Assembly: GCA_052244495.1 (NCBI GenBank)
Contig: JBQPXH010000009.1
Strand: one strand, 5' to 3'
From: Cereibacter_A sp052244495
GTDB taxonomy: Bacteria > Pseudomonadota > Alphaproteobacteria > Rhodobacterales > Rhodobacteraceae
Length of the DNA stretch: 64,000 bases
Position numbers and translations under genes: made by a program. Positions 7,868 through 15,710 of this stretch are shown here, in pieces. Below the pieces are notes generated by a model. The model was not told the origin of the DNA, did no database searches, and was given only the letters and a program-made list of their open reading frames with translations. Position 1 is the first letter of the stretch; each line of letters begins with the position of its first letter.

Positions 7868-8892
7868 GCGATGGCCTTCAGGGGAGCGTTGGGGGTGAAC
7901 TTCTCGTAGTGGAAGCTCGCAGGCTCGATGCCGGTCTTGTCCAGATGGCGGCGGACGGCATCGACCATCGGCGGGGGACCGCAGAGATAGATGTCCACCT
8001 CTCCGGTGGCGAGCATGTCCCCGGGCATGTGCTGCGTGACCCAGCCCTTGCGCGGGTGGTTCGAGGTCTCCTCGGCCACCACGGTGGCGAAGGTGAAGTT
8101 CGGCAGGCGCCGCGCATAGGCCGCGATCCGGTCCACGAGCACCAGGTCCAGATCGCGCGTCACGCCATAGATCAGGTGGATCTGGCGGCGCGAGCCCGCT
8201 TGGGCGAGGACTTCCAGCATGGACAGGAAGGGCGCAAGGCCGGTGCCGCCGGCAAGGAACAGGAGCGGCCCGTTGCCGTCGCGCAGGTAGAAGCTGCCCA
8301 TCGGCCCGGTCAGCGTCAGCCGGTCGCCCGGCTTGGCACGGTCCAGCCAGCTTCCCATCAAGCCGCCGGGGATCTTCTTGATCAAGAAGGACAGGGCGCG
8401 CTCGCCGGGGGCCGAGCTGAACGAATAGGACCGATGCCCCCCGCTGCCCGGCACGTCGATGTTGACGTATTGCCCGGGCAGGAAGGCCGGCGCCTCTGCT
8501 GCTTCATCGGTGGCCAGTTCCAGCACCACCGCCGCGTCGTGATGCGGCTCGATCCGGGTGACGGTGGCGGCGAAGGACTGCTGGCCCGTCTTGCAGGCGA
8601 GCGACGTGGTCGGAACCGACAGCACGCAATCCGAGGACGGCACCATCTGGCAGGTCAGCACCAGCCCCCCGGCCGCCTCGTCACAGGTCAGGGCGTCGTC
8701 GATGTAATCCTCGCCCAGCTCATAGGCACCGCTTTCCGCGCGGCATTTGCAGGTGCCGCAGACGCCGTCCGAGCAGTCCATCGGCAGGTTGATCCTGTTG
8801 CGGAAGGCGGCGTCGAGAACCTTCTCGCCGGGCTTGCAATCGACGAACCGGGTCACCCCGTCCTCGAAATTCAGTGCGATCCGATAGCACAT
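7864..8892 (-). CDS. benC: Benzoate 1,2-dioxygenase reductase component
   Basis: This protein carries electrons from NADH to the BenAB oxygenase. Its 342 residues contain an N-terminal plant-type [2Fe-2S] domain with Cys40, Cys45, Cys48 and Cys81, an FAD domain with RSYSFSS, and an NAD domain with GGTGLAPFLSM and the CGPPPMVDAV segment. The order ferredoxin-FAD-NAD is that of BenC/XylZ. It starts 37 bases after the benB stop and overlaps benD by four bases. Confidence 0.96.
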   Translation of the reverse strand: MCYRIALNFEDGVTRFVDCKPGEKVLDAAFRNRINLPMDCSDGVCGTCKCRAESGAYELGEDYIDDALTCDEAAGGLVLTCQMVPSSDCVLSVPTTSLACKTGQQSFAATVTRIEPHHDAAVVLELATDEAAEAPAFLPGQYVNIDVPGSGGHRSYSFSSAPGERALSFLIKKIPGGLMGSWLDRAKPGDRLTLTGPMGSFYLRDGNGPLLFLAGGTGLAPFLSMLEVLAQAGSRRQIHLIYGVTRDLDLVLVDRIAAYARRLPNFTFATVVAEETSNHPRKGWVTQHMPGDMLATGEVDIYLCGPPPMVDAVRRHLDKTGIEPASFHYEKFTPNAPLKAIA

Positions 8893-8929
8893 GGTCGCTT
8901 CCTCCTTGCGGTTGTGCCGAGGGGGGAGG

Positions 8930-9445
8930 TCAGACGTGATAGACGTCGATGACCTGGCGGATGTAGTCGTTCTTCAGGACGATCTTCTTGGCCGAGATCA
9001 GCAGGCCGGCGCCGTCCCGGCGCAGGGTGACGAACATGGTTCCGAAGAACTGGTCGGTGACCTGATAGCGGTGGTTCAGCGTGTGGAAGTTGTAGCGGAC
9101 GTCCAACTCCGACCCGCGATCCGCGACCACCTCGACGTTCGAGACCGTGTGGCTGGTGCGGGGTTCGGGTGTGGACGCGCCCGATCGTTCCGTCTTGATG
9201 CGGAACACCCGGTCCTCGAGCCCCTCGCGGCTGGGATAGTACATCAGCGAGATCTCGGACTGCGGGTCTTCGGTGGTCTGGTCGTTGTCGTCCCAGGCCG
9301 GCATCCAGTAGGAGGCATCCGGCGCGTAGCAGGTAAGCCACTCGTCCCACTGCCGGTCGTCCAGCAGGCGTGCCTCGCGGTAGAGGAAGGCGCAGATGGC
9401 GGTGTAGTCGAGGCGGGTCGCGGTGACGCCGTGATCGAGGCTCAT
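8930..9445 (-). CDS. benB: Benzoate 1,2-dioxygenase small subunit
   Basis: A 171-residue beta subunit of a ring-hydroxylating dioxygenase, which packs with BenA in the alpha3beta3 enzyme. Family features are FLYREARLLDDRQWDEWL, YWMPAWDDN, the LEDRVFRI segment and the basic end ISAKKIVLKNDYIRQVIDVYHV-like region (positions 150-171). The start at 9445 was chosen because its ATG overlaps the benA stop (ATGA) and gives the normal family length; a longer in-frame extension is possible but would overlap benA. Confidence 0.95.
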   Translation of the reverse strand: MSLDHGVTATRLDYTAICAFLYREARLLDDRQWDEWLTCYAPDASYWMPAWDDNDQTTEDPQSEISLMYYPSREGLEDRVFRIKTERSGASTPEPRTSHTVSNVEVVADRGSELDVRYNFHTLNHRYQVTDQFFGTMFVTLRRDGAGLLISAKKIVLKNDYIRQVIDVYHV

Positions 9446-10812
9446 GCGGCTTCTCCCGTGCTGGTGCCTGCCTTTTCCGCGGCCAGCGCCCCGCGCATGA
9501 CGCGCGCCCAGTGGTCGTGCTGGCAGACGAACAGCCCCTCGTCCTCGCTGCGCTCGCCCGAGATCAGCGGATTGAGGCCCATGCGCCGGGCGTTCTCGTC
9601 CGGTCCCTCGACCCACAGCGGCGCGCCGCGCGACATGTCGTTCCACAGGGCCACGCTGCCCTTGTAGGCGGTCTGGCAGGCGCGGAATTCCTCGAGATCG
9701 TCCGAGGTGCCCATGCCCGAGACGTTGAAGAAATCCTCATACTGGCGGATGCGGTTGGTGCGGTCCTCGGCGGATTCGTTCTTCGGGGCGAAGCAGAAGA
9801 TGGTCACTTCGGTCCGGTCCACGGACAGCGGACGGACCACCCGGATCTGGGTGCTGAACTGGTCCATCAGGAACACGTTCGGGTAAAGGCACAGGTTGCG
9901 GGTCTGGTTGACGATGAAGCCCGCCTTCTCCTCGCCCAGCCGCGCCACGAGATCGTCGCGGCGGTTCCAGACCGGGCGCACCTCGGGGTTCCTCGTGTTG
10001 GTCCACAAGAGGATATGGCCGTTCTCGAAGCCATAGACGCCTGCGACAGACTTGCTCCAGCTGTTGGCATCGACCGCCTTGGTGCCGGTCTCGCTGCGCC
10101 GCTCCATGGTGGTGGCATAGTTCCAGTGGACGGAGCTCACGTGATAGCCGTCGCAGCCGTTCTCCATCTGCAGCTTCCAGTTGCCGTCGTAGATGTAGGA
10201 GGAGTTGCCGCGCAGCACCTCCAGCCCCTCGGGCGCCTGATCGACGATCTGGTCGATGATGACCTTCGTCTCGCCCAGAAAGTCCTCGAGCGGGGCCACG
10301 TCGGGGTTCAGGCTGCCGAAGAGAAAGCCGCGATAGTTCTCGAAGCGTGCCACGCGCGTCAGGTCGTGCGAGCCGTCCTTGTTGAACTGGTCCGGGTACT
10401 GGGTGGTCTTCGCGTCCTTGACCTTCAGGAGCTTCCCAGTGTTCGAGAAGGTCCAGCCGTGGAACGGGCAGGTGAAGCTGCCCTTGTTGCCCTGCTTGCG
10501 GCGGCAGAGCATGGCGCCCTTGTGGGCGCAGGCGTTGATGACGGCGTTGAGCGATCCGGCCTTGTCGCGGGTGATGACGATCGGCTGCCGGCCGATCCAG
10601 GTGGTGTAGTAGTCATTGACCGCCGGGATCTGGCTTTCATGCGCCAGATAGACCCAGTTGCCTTCGAAGATGTGCTTCATCTCCAGCTCGAACAGATCCT
10701 CGTTCGTGAAGATGTCGCGGCGGCAGCGGTAGAGACCGGCTTCGGCGTCGTCCTGAACGGCAACGGCCAGAAGGTGATCCAGATCGCGTGCCTTCTCGAT
10801 GATCGCGGACAT
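9442..10812 (-). CDS. benA: Benzoate 1,2-dioxygenase large subunit
   Basis: BenA is the catalytic Rieske subunit that adds O2 to benzoate to give the cis-1,2-diol carboxylate. The 456-residue protein has the Rieske ligands Cys95, His97, Cys115 and His118, and the mononuclear iron site Asp221-GlyTyr-His224 and His229 within the ENGCDGYHVSSVHW stretch. Length and sequence are standard for BenA/XylX. It is the first ben gene after catA in the operon, with a 111-bp gap that contains a small hairpin. Confidence 0.97.
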   Translation of the reverse strand: MSAIIEKARDLDHLLAVAVQDDAEAGLYRCRRDIFTNEDLFELEMKHIFEGNWVYLAHESQIPAVNDYYTTWIGRQPIVITRDKAGSLNAVINACAHKGAMLCRRKQGNKGSFTCPFHGWTFSNTGKLLKVKDAKTTQYPDQFNKDGSHDLTRVARFENYRGFLFGSLNPDVAPLEDFLGETKVIIDQIVDQAPEGLEVLRGNSSYIYDGNWKLQMENGCDGYHVSSVHWNYATTMERRSETGTKAVDANSWSKSVAGVYGFENGHILLWTNTRNPEVRPVWNRRDDLVARLGEEKAGFIVNQTRNLCLYPNVFLMDQFSTQIRVVRPLSVDRTEVTIFCFAPKNESAEDRTNRIRQYEDFFNVSGMGTSDDLEEFRACQTAYKGSVALWNDMSRGAPLWVEGPDENARRMGLNPLISGERSEDEGLFVCQHDHWARVMRGALAAEKAGTSTGEAA

Positions 10813-10891
10813 GAGTTCTCCTTTCAGGGGATGCGCCCTTGGCGCCGGGCCCCTGCCAGATGTCGGTGATGAACGGGTGGGTTCGGGTGAG

Positions 10892-10910
10892 GGCGGCCTT
10901 TTCGGCCGCC
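10892..10910. terminator. Hairpin in the catA-benA gap
   Basis: GGCGGCC (10892-10898) and GGCCGCC (10904-10910) form a 7-bp perfect stem with a 5-nt loop just before benA-side sequence ends and before the catA stop region. It has no T-tract. It might act as a processing or partial termination site in this largest gap (111 bp) of the cat-ben operon, or may have no function. Confidence 0.3.
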
Positions 10911-10923
10911 GTGCCGCTCGCGG

Positions 10924-11862
10924 TCAGGCCGCCGCGCGGCGGCGCTGTTCGTTGATCTGGTTGTCGATGCCATCGACCAGCGCGGTCAGGTGGATGTCGA
11001 AGCCGATCTCGGCGAAGGGGCCGTTGAGGCCGTTGGCGTGGATGCTCTCCTCGTCCGTCCGCTCGATGACGTGCGGCACGAGGCCCTCGCGGGTGGCATA
11101 GGCGAAGTCGTCGTCGATCAGCGGATCACCCTCGATGTTGATCTGGGTGGTGAGCTTCCGGTGGCCCCCGGCGCTGACGAAGAAGTGGATATGCGCCGGG
11201 CGCTGGCCGTGGCGGCCGAGGGCACTCAGCAGCTTCTCGGTCGGGCTTCCCGGCGGCACGCCATAGCCCGAGGGCAGGATGCTCTGGAACCGGTAGCGGC
11301 CCTGATCGTCGGTGACGATCGTGCGGCGCATGTTGAAGGGCGCCTGCTTGCCCGTGGGATCGAAGTGCGAATAGAAGCCGCGGGTGTCGCAGTGCCAGAC
11401 CTCGACCTTGGCGCCGGGCATCGGCTTGCCGTCCGAGCCGTGGACCACGCCATGCATGATCAGCGTATGGCCGTCGGCGTCGGTGCCGTCGTCCAGCCGC
11501 GCGAAGCCCACCGATTCCGGCGCGCCGGCAACGTAGAGCGGCCCTTCGATGGTGCGGGGCGTCGGGTTCTCGATCCCGAGCGAGGCGTCGATGGCATCGA
11601 GGCGCTCGTCGATGAAGTGGTCGATCCCCAGCCCGGGCGAGATCAGCCCTGCCTGACCCGCGGCGCCGAGGTCGTTCAACCAGGCCACGCCCATCCAGTA
11701 TTCGTCGGGGGTGATGTCCAGCTCGTCGATGGCGCGGAACAGGTCGGACATCAGCCGGTGGACGATCCGCTTCATGCGCGGGTTGCCCGAGTTGTTGTTC
11801 AGGCCGCTGAGTTCCTTCAGGAACTCCTGCACGTCGGGACGGTCGAAAATCGTGACGGTCAT
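10924..11862 (-). CDS. catA: Catechol 1,2-dioxygenase
   Basis: CatA cleaves catechol between its hydroxyl groups to cis,cis-muconate. The 312-residue intradiol dioxygenase places its four Fe(III) ligands at Tyr164, Tyr200, His224 and His226 (RGFYSHF, SGYGVP, RPAHIHFF), matching the numbering of the Acinetobacter enzyme. The N-terminal helical domain used for dimer and lipid binding is present (residues 1-105). The ATG at 11862 is preceded by a strong aggagg site; upstream in-frame sequence belongs to the gap after catC. Confidence 0.97.
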   Translation of the reverse strand: MTVTIFDRPDVQEFLKELSGLNNNSGNPRMKRIVHRLMSDLFRAIDELDITPDEYWMGVAWLNDLGAAGQAGLISPGLGIDHFIDERLDAIDASLGIENPTPRTIEGPLYVAGAPESVGFARLDDGTDADGHTLIMHGVVHGSDGKPMPGAKVEVWHCDTRGFYSHFDPTGKQAPFNMRRTIVTDDQGRYRFQSILPSGYGVPPGSPTEKLLSALGRHGQRPAHIHFFVSAGGHRKLTTQINIEGDPLIDDDFAYATREGLVPHVIERTDEESIHANGLNGPFAEIGFDIHLTALVDGIDNQINEQRRRAAA

Positions 11863-11926
11863 GGTCTTCTCCTCCTGGGTTCGCATTGAGACATGCCCGG
11901 CCTCCTCCGGCCGGGCCGGGGTGGGG

Positions 11927-12223
11927 TCAGGTGTCGTCGTCCCTGATCGCGGACGGATGGCGCAGAAGCGGGGTGACCTTGATGTCCATGAACGGGAACA
12001 GCGGCAGCGCCGAGAGCAGCTCGTGCAGCTCCGTGGTGTCGCGCACGTCGAAGATGCTGACGTTGGCGTACTGCCCGGCGATCCGCCAGATGTGGCGCCA
12101 CTTGCCCTGATGCTGCAGATCCTGCGCATAGGCCTTCTCGCGTGCGAGGATATCGGCCCGTTCGTCGGCGGGCAGGTCTCGCGGGATCTTCACGTCCATG
12201 GTGACATGAAACAGCATGGTCAT
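11927..12223 (-). CDS. catC: Muconolactone delta-isomerase
   Basis: CatC converts muconolactone to 3-oxoadipate enol-lactone. The 98-residue protein is full length for this small decameric family and shows MLFHVTMDVKIP, the RIAGQYANVSIFDV core and LPLFPFMDIKVTPL. The ATG at 12223 overlaps the catB stop. The product is the substrate of PcaD, five genes further on in the same operon. Confidence 0.96.
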   Translation of the reverse strand: MTMLFHVTMDVKIPRDLPADERADILAREKAYAQDLQHQGKWRHIWRIAGQYANVSIFDVRDTTELHELLSALPLFPFMDIKVTPLLRHPSAIRDDDT

Positions 12224-13416
12224 CCCCTTCCGCCGGGCAGGCTGATGGTCCGGCGCAGGCCGCCGCGGGCGAAGAAGGCCACGCGATCCTCGTCCAGCGT
12301 CACGCCGAGGCCGGGGCCCGCGGGCACCGTCAGCTCGAAGTCGCTGTAATCGAGCGGCTCGGTCAGGATCTCCTCGGTCAGAAGCAGGGGTCCGAACAGC
12401 TCGGTGCCCCATTGCAGGTTGGCGAAGGTCGCGAAGGCATGGGCCGAGATCACCGTGCCCACCGCGCCTTCCAGCATGGTGCCGCCGTAGAGCCCGATCC
12501 CGGCCGCATCGGCGATAGCGGCCACGCGCAGGGCGTTGAAGGCGCCGCCGCTCTGTTCCAGCTTCACCGCGAACACGTCGGCCCCCTGCACGCGGGCGAT
12601 CTCGAAGGCGCTTTCCGGGCCGGTCAGCGATTCATCGGCCATCAGCGCCACCGGGAAGCGCCGCACCAGCCGGCTCAGCGCGGCGGCGGAGGCCACCGGC
12701 TGCTCGACCAGTTCGCAGTCCGCATCGGCAAGGGCGGCCATCCCGAGCGCAGCCTCGCCCTCGGACCAGGCCATGTTTACGTCAACGCGCACCGCCGCGC
12801 GGTCGCCCAGGGCAGTCTTGATCGCGGCCACATGGGCAATGTCCTCGCGAAGGCCGCGCGCCCCGATCTTCAGCTTGAAGACCTTGTGGCGGCGCAGGTC
12901 CAGCATCCGTTCGGCTTCCGCGATGTCGCGCGCCGTGTCGCCCGAGGCCAGCGTCCAGGCCACCGGCAGCCGGTCGCGCCGGCGGCCCCCCAGCAACTCG
13001 CTGACCGGCAGGCCAAGCCGCTTGCCGTGGGCGTCCAGAAGCGCCGTCTCGACCGCGGATTTGGCGAAGCGGTTGTCCTTCACCATCCGGCCGATGCGCG
13101 CCATCAGCGCCTGCACCCGCGTCGCATCCTGGCCGAGCATCACCGGCGCGACCCAGGTGTCGACGTTGGTCTTCATGCTTTCGGGACTTTCCCCGCCATA
13201 GGCGAGGCCGCCGATGGTCGTGCCCTCGCCGATGCCGACGATGCCATCGCTGCAATGGATGCGAACGAGCATGAGAACCTGCCCGTCCATGGTCGCCACC
13301 GACAACTTGTGCGGCCGGATGGTGGGAAGATCGACGATCACCGTCTCGACCCGTGTGACGATGGGTCCGGCTGTCTCGGCGGGATGGTGGGTGCGGGGGG
13401 CGAATGACTGGTTCAT
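12220..13416 (-). CDS. catB: Muconate cycloisomerase
   Basis: CatB cyclises cis,cis-muconate to (S)-muconolactone using Mn2+. The 398-residue enolase-superfamily protein has the KxK pair Lys181/Lys183, metal ligands Asp212, Glu238 and Asp261, and Lys285 on the opposite face, all in muconate-lactonising-enzyme context (VDVNMAWSE, ELVEQP, MADESL, AVKLEQSGG). The ATG at 13416 gives a normal N-terminus, with 166 bp to the divergent regulator that holds the operator. It is the first gene of the ten-gene operon. Confidence 0.95.
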   Translation of the reverse strand: MNQSFAPRTHHPAETAGPIVTRVETVIVDLPTIRPHKLSVATMDGQVLMLVRIHCSDGIVGIGEGTTIGGLAYGGESPESMKTNVDTWVAPVMLGQDATRVQALMARIGRMVKDNRFAKSAVETALLDAHGKRLGLPVSELLGGRRRDRLPVAWTLASGDTARDIAEAERMLDLRRHKVFKLKIGARGLREDIAHVAAIKTALGDRAAVRVDVNMAWSEGEAALGMAALADADCELVEQPVASAAALSRLVRRFPVALMADESLTGPESAFEIARVQGADVFAVKLEQSGGAFNALRVAAIADAAGIGLYGGTMLEGAVGTVISAHAFATFANLQWGTELFGPLLLTEEILTEPLDYSDFELTVPAGPGLGVTLDEDRVAFFARGGLRRTISLPGGRG

Positions 13417-13473
13417 GAGGAAACCATGCCAGCGCAACCGGCCCTCCGTCCAAGACCGTTTGCATTTGCTACG

Positions 13474-13488
13474 ATACCTTGAAGGTAT
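13474..13488. promoter_or_regulatory. BenM/CatM-type operator ATAC-N7-GTAT
   Basis: The 15-bp site reads ATAC-CTTGAAG-GTAT, an exact match to the ATAC-N7-GTAT consensus for the LysR-type regulators BenM and CatM. It lies in the 166-bp gap between catB and the divergent LysR gene, where such a regulator would both activate the operon and repress itself. Confidence 0.85.
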
Positions 13489-13582
13489 TATGTCTTGGAG
13501 CGGCCCTTGTTTCACCGAGGTGCCGCCCCGCATCATGCGGAAAACAGCGGCATCGCAGCCCGCTGACAAGGGAGGGCCCGGG

Positions 13583-14542
13583 ATGGACCTGCGCCAGTTG
13601 CGCTATTTCGCAGCCGTCGCGCGCGAGCGGAACTTCACCCGCGCGGCCGAGATCCTGCACATCGCGCAGCCCCCGCTCAGCCGTCAGATCCAGTTGCTGG
13701 AAGAGGAGCTTGGCGTCACGCTGATCGTGCGCAAGAGCCGCCCGCTGAAGCTGACCGATGCGGGGCGCCTCTTTCACGAGCAGGCCCTGCAGGTGCTGGG
13801 CCGGGTCGACCAGATGAAGGATGCGACGCGCCGTGTCGGCCTGAACCGCAACAGGGTGCTGTCCATCGGCTTCGTTGCCTCGACCCTTTACGGGGGCCTG
13901 CCCTCGCTGGTCCGGAAGCTGCGCCAGAGCGCGCCGGAACTCGACATACAGCTGCTCGAGATGCTGTCGATCCAGCAGGTTGCGGCGCTGAAGGAAGGGC
14001 GGATCGACCTGGGCTTCGGCCGCCTGAAGCACGGCGACCCGAACATCTCGAGCACCGTCCTGCGCGAGGAGCGGCTGGTCGCCGCGCTGCCACAGGAGAC
14101 CGCCCTCGCCCGCGACAGCGGTCCGATGCCGCTGGCCCTCCTGTCCGGCCAGAAGCTGATCGTCTATCCGAAGGAGCCGCGCCCCAGCTTTGCCGACCAG
14201 ATCCTGAACCTTTTGCAGGACGAGGCCGTGCGCCCTTCCGAGGTGCTGGAAGTGCGCGAGATCCAGACCGCGCTTGGTCTGGTCGCGGCGGAGTCCGGGA
14301 TCTGCATCATCCCGGCCTCGGCACGACAGATGCGGTCGGACGTGCTCTATCGGTTGATCGACGGCCCGCGCGCGCTGTCTCCGGTCATCCTCAACCACCG
14401 CGAAGGCGACGTCTCGCGTTACATCGGACTGGTCAAGCGCCTGATCGGCGACATGTACGCCGAGAACCCGGCCTGGCTCGAGGCCAGCAACTTTGGCTGC
14501 TCGGCCGCAAAGGTGTTCAAGGCGGAGACCGCAGAGGACTGA
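13583..14542 (+). CDS. catR: LysR-type regulator of benzoate/catechol genes (BenM/CatM/CatR type)
   Basis: A 319-residue LysR protein with an N-terminal winged helix (MDLRQLRYFAAVARERNFTRAA, then AQPPLSRQIQLLEEELG) and an effector domain with KEGRIDLGFGRLK and the EVREIQTALGLVAAESGI stretch, both closely resembling BenM/CatM. These regulators respond to cis,cis-muconate, and BenM also to benzoate. It is divergent from catB and a perfect ATAC-N7-GTAT site lies between them. The start at 13583 has a gggagg ribosome-binding site. The effector is inferred from family and context. Confidence 0.9.
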   Translation: MDLRQLRYFAAVARERNFTRAAEILHIAQPPLSRQIQLLEEELGVTLIVRKSRPLKLTDAGRLFHEQALQVLGRVDQMKDATRRVGLNRNRVLSIGFVASTLYGGLPSLVRKLRQSAPELDIQLLEMLSIQQVAALKEGRIDLGFGRLKHGDPNISSTVLREERLVAALPQETALARDSGPMPLALLSGQKLIVYPKEPRPSFADQILNLLQDEAVRPSEVLEVREIQTALGLVAAESGICIIPASARQMRSDVLYRLIDGPRALSPVILNHREGDVSRYIGLVKRLIGDMYAENPAWLEASNFGCSAAKVFKAETAED

Positions 14543-14600
14543 CCAGGCAGGATGAGGAAGAGCGGGAGGTCAGTCTCTCGGTGCTTCGCATCAGCCGTCT

Positions 14601-14630
14601 GCCGGTCAGCCTCGGCCGGGGCTGACCGGC
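14601..14630. terminator. Hairpin after the LysR gene
   Basis: GCCGGTCAGCC (14601-14611) pairs perfectly with GGCTGACCGGC (14620-14630) around an 8-nt loop, 58 bp after the regulator stop. There is no T-tract, but position and stem strength suit a terminator for catR. Confidence 0.55.
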
Positions 14631-14866
14631 TCCGTCCGGCACTCCCGCCACACCGCCGCGGCAGGCCGTATGCGTCGCGGCGGAGCCCGCCTCCATTGAT
14701 CGACAGTCGCAGCCGGGGGCCTCTCGGTCACGCACAGATGCAGGACTTTGCGCACCCTTTCCCGGTTTTTCCGTCACTGCGGCATCCGACCGCCGGGCAA
14801 ACTGCCGTCTCCGGGACGTTGACGATGGACCGTTTGCTCTTTCGACCAGACAGCACAAGCCGTGCC
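14631..14866. other. Part of a 324-bp gene-free stretch (14543-14866)
   Basis: Apart from the hairpin at 14601-14630 I see no gene or clear signal between catR and the MarR gene. The open frames here have no recognisable sequence. Confidence 0.5.
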
Positions 14867-15388
14867 TCAGGGTGCGCCGCCGCCCGCCGCGTCTTTCTGG
14901 CCGGGATCCGGGCTGGGAATACCCGCGACCTCGGCGATGCGGCTGGCATATTCGGAAGAACTGACCCAGTCGAGGACACGGGCCAGGCTCGCGTTCAGGA
15001 TCGCCACCTCCTCGGTCGGAAGCGGGGCGAGGAGGAGCGCCTCCAGCCGATCGGACAGGACATCTGACCGCGCGCGGACCATCTGCCCCCGCTCCGTCAC
15101 GAAGAGCCGGAACTTTCGTGCGTCCTCTCGCGCGTTCTCGCGGTGGATCAGCTCCAGCGACAGCAGCTTCTGCAGCATCCGCGAGATCTTCGTCCGCTCG
15201 ACCGCGATTCGCTGGCTGATCTCGACGAAGCTCGTGCCGGGGTCGTCGCCGATCATCCGAAGCAGACGCACCTCAAGGATCGTGAGGCCCGTTTCGCGCA
15301 CGAACAGGTCGTCGTTCGACGCGATGGCGCGGTGGGCGATGGCGTCGAGCCGGTAGGTGAAGCGTTCCGTCGCGTGCGTGGGGGGCAT
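14867..15388 (-). CDS. MarR-family transcriptional regulator
   Basis: The 173-residue protein has the MarR winged helix: GLTILEVRLLRMIGDDPGTSF, EISQRIAVERTKISRMLQKL and the wing DARKFRLFVTERG. MarR proteins usually repress a neighbouring gene and release DNA on binding a phenolic or aromatic ligand. It is divergent from an MFS exporter, with palindromes between them. The start at 15388 gives the usual N-terminal length; an in-frame ATG at 15481 would add 31 residues and would lie inside the presumed promoter, so I prefer the shorter form. Confidence 0.88.
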   Translation of the reverse strand: MPPTHATERFTYRLDAIAHRAIASNDDLFVRETGLTILEVRLLRMIGDDPGTSFVEISQRIAVERTKISRMLQKLLSLELIHRENAREDARKFRLFVTERGQMVRARSDVLSDRLEALLLAPLPTEEVAILNASLARVLDWVSSSEYASRIAEVAGIPSPDPGQKDAAGGGAP

Positions 15389-15710
15389 GGCGGGTCCTGA
15401 TGGCAGAGGATCATGAGTAAGAACTAACCGAATGATATCATGATGCAATAGTGGGTTCATGCAATTTGTGCCATCCGTCACTCAAGCTCGCACCGCACGG
15501 TCTCCAAGCAGTCATCTCACGGTCTTGAGCGGCGCCTTTCAGTTGCTTTTCGCAATAGTTGCATTTTGATATCAATCAATGAATCCCCGGGCTGGATCTG
15601 GCAGGGTTGGATCACGACCCGAAGCATCCGCAGGTTCATCCTGTCCTCCGTCCTTCCGGCATCATGTCCCCCGGACGCTTCGTGGAACGCATTTCAGCAA
15701 TTGGGGAAGC
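15389..15710. promoter_or_regulatory. Divergent MarR/MFS control region with two palindromes
   Basis: This 322-bp gap is noticeably richer in A/T than its surroundings. It contains two perfect 10-bp palindromes with the same GATATC core, ATGATATCAT at 15432-15441 and TTGATATCAA at 15566-15575, 134 bp apart. One lies near each gene start, so they are candidate MarR operators. GCAATAGT also occurs near both. Confidence 0.5.
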
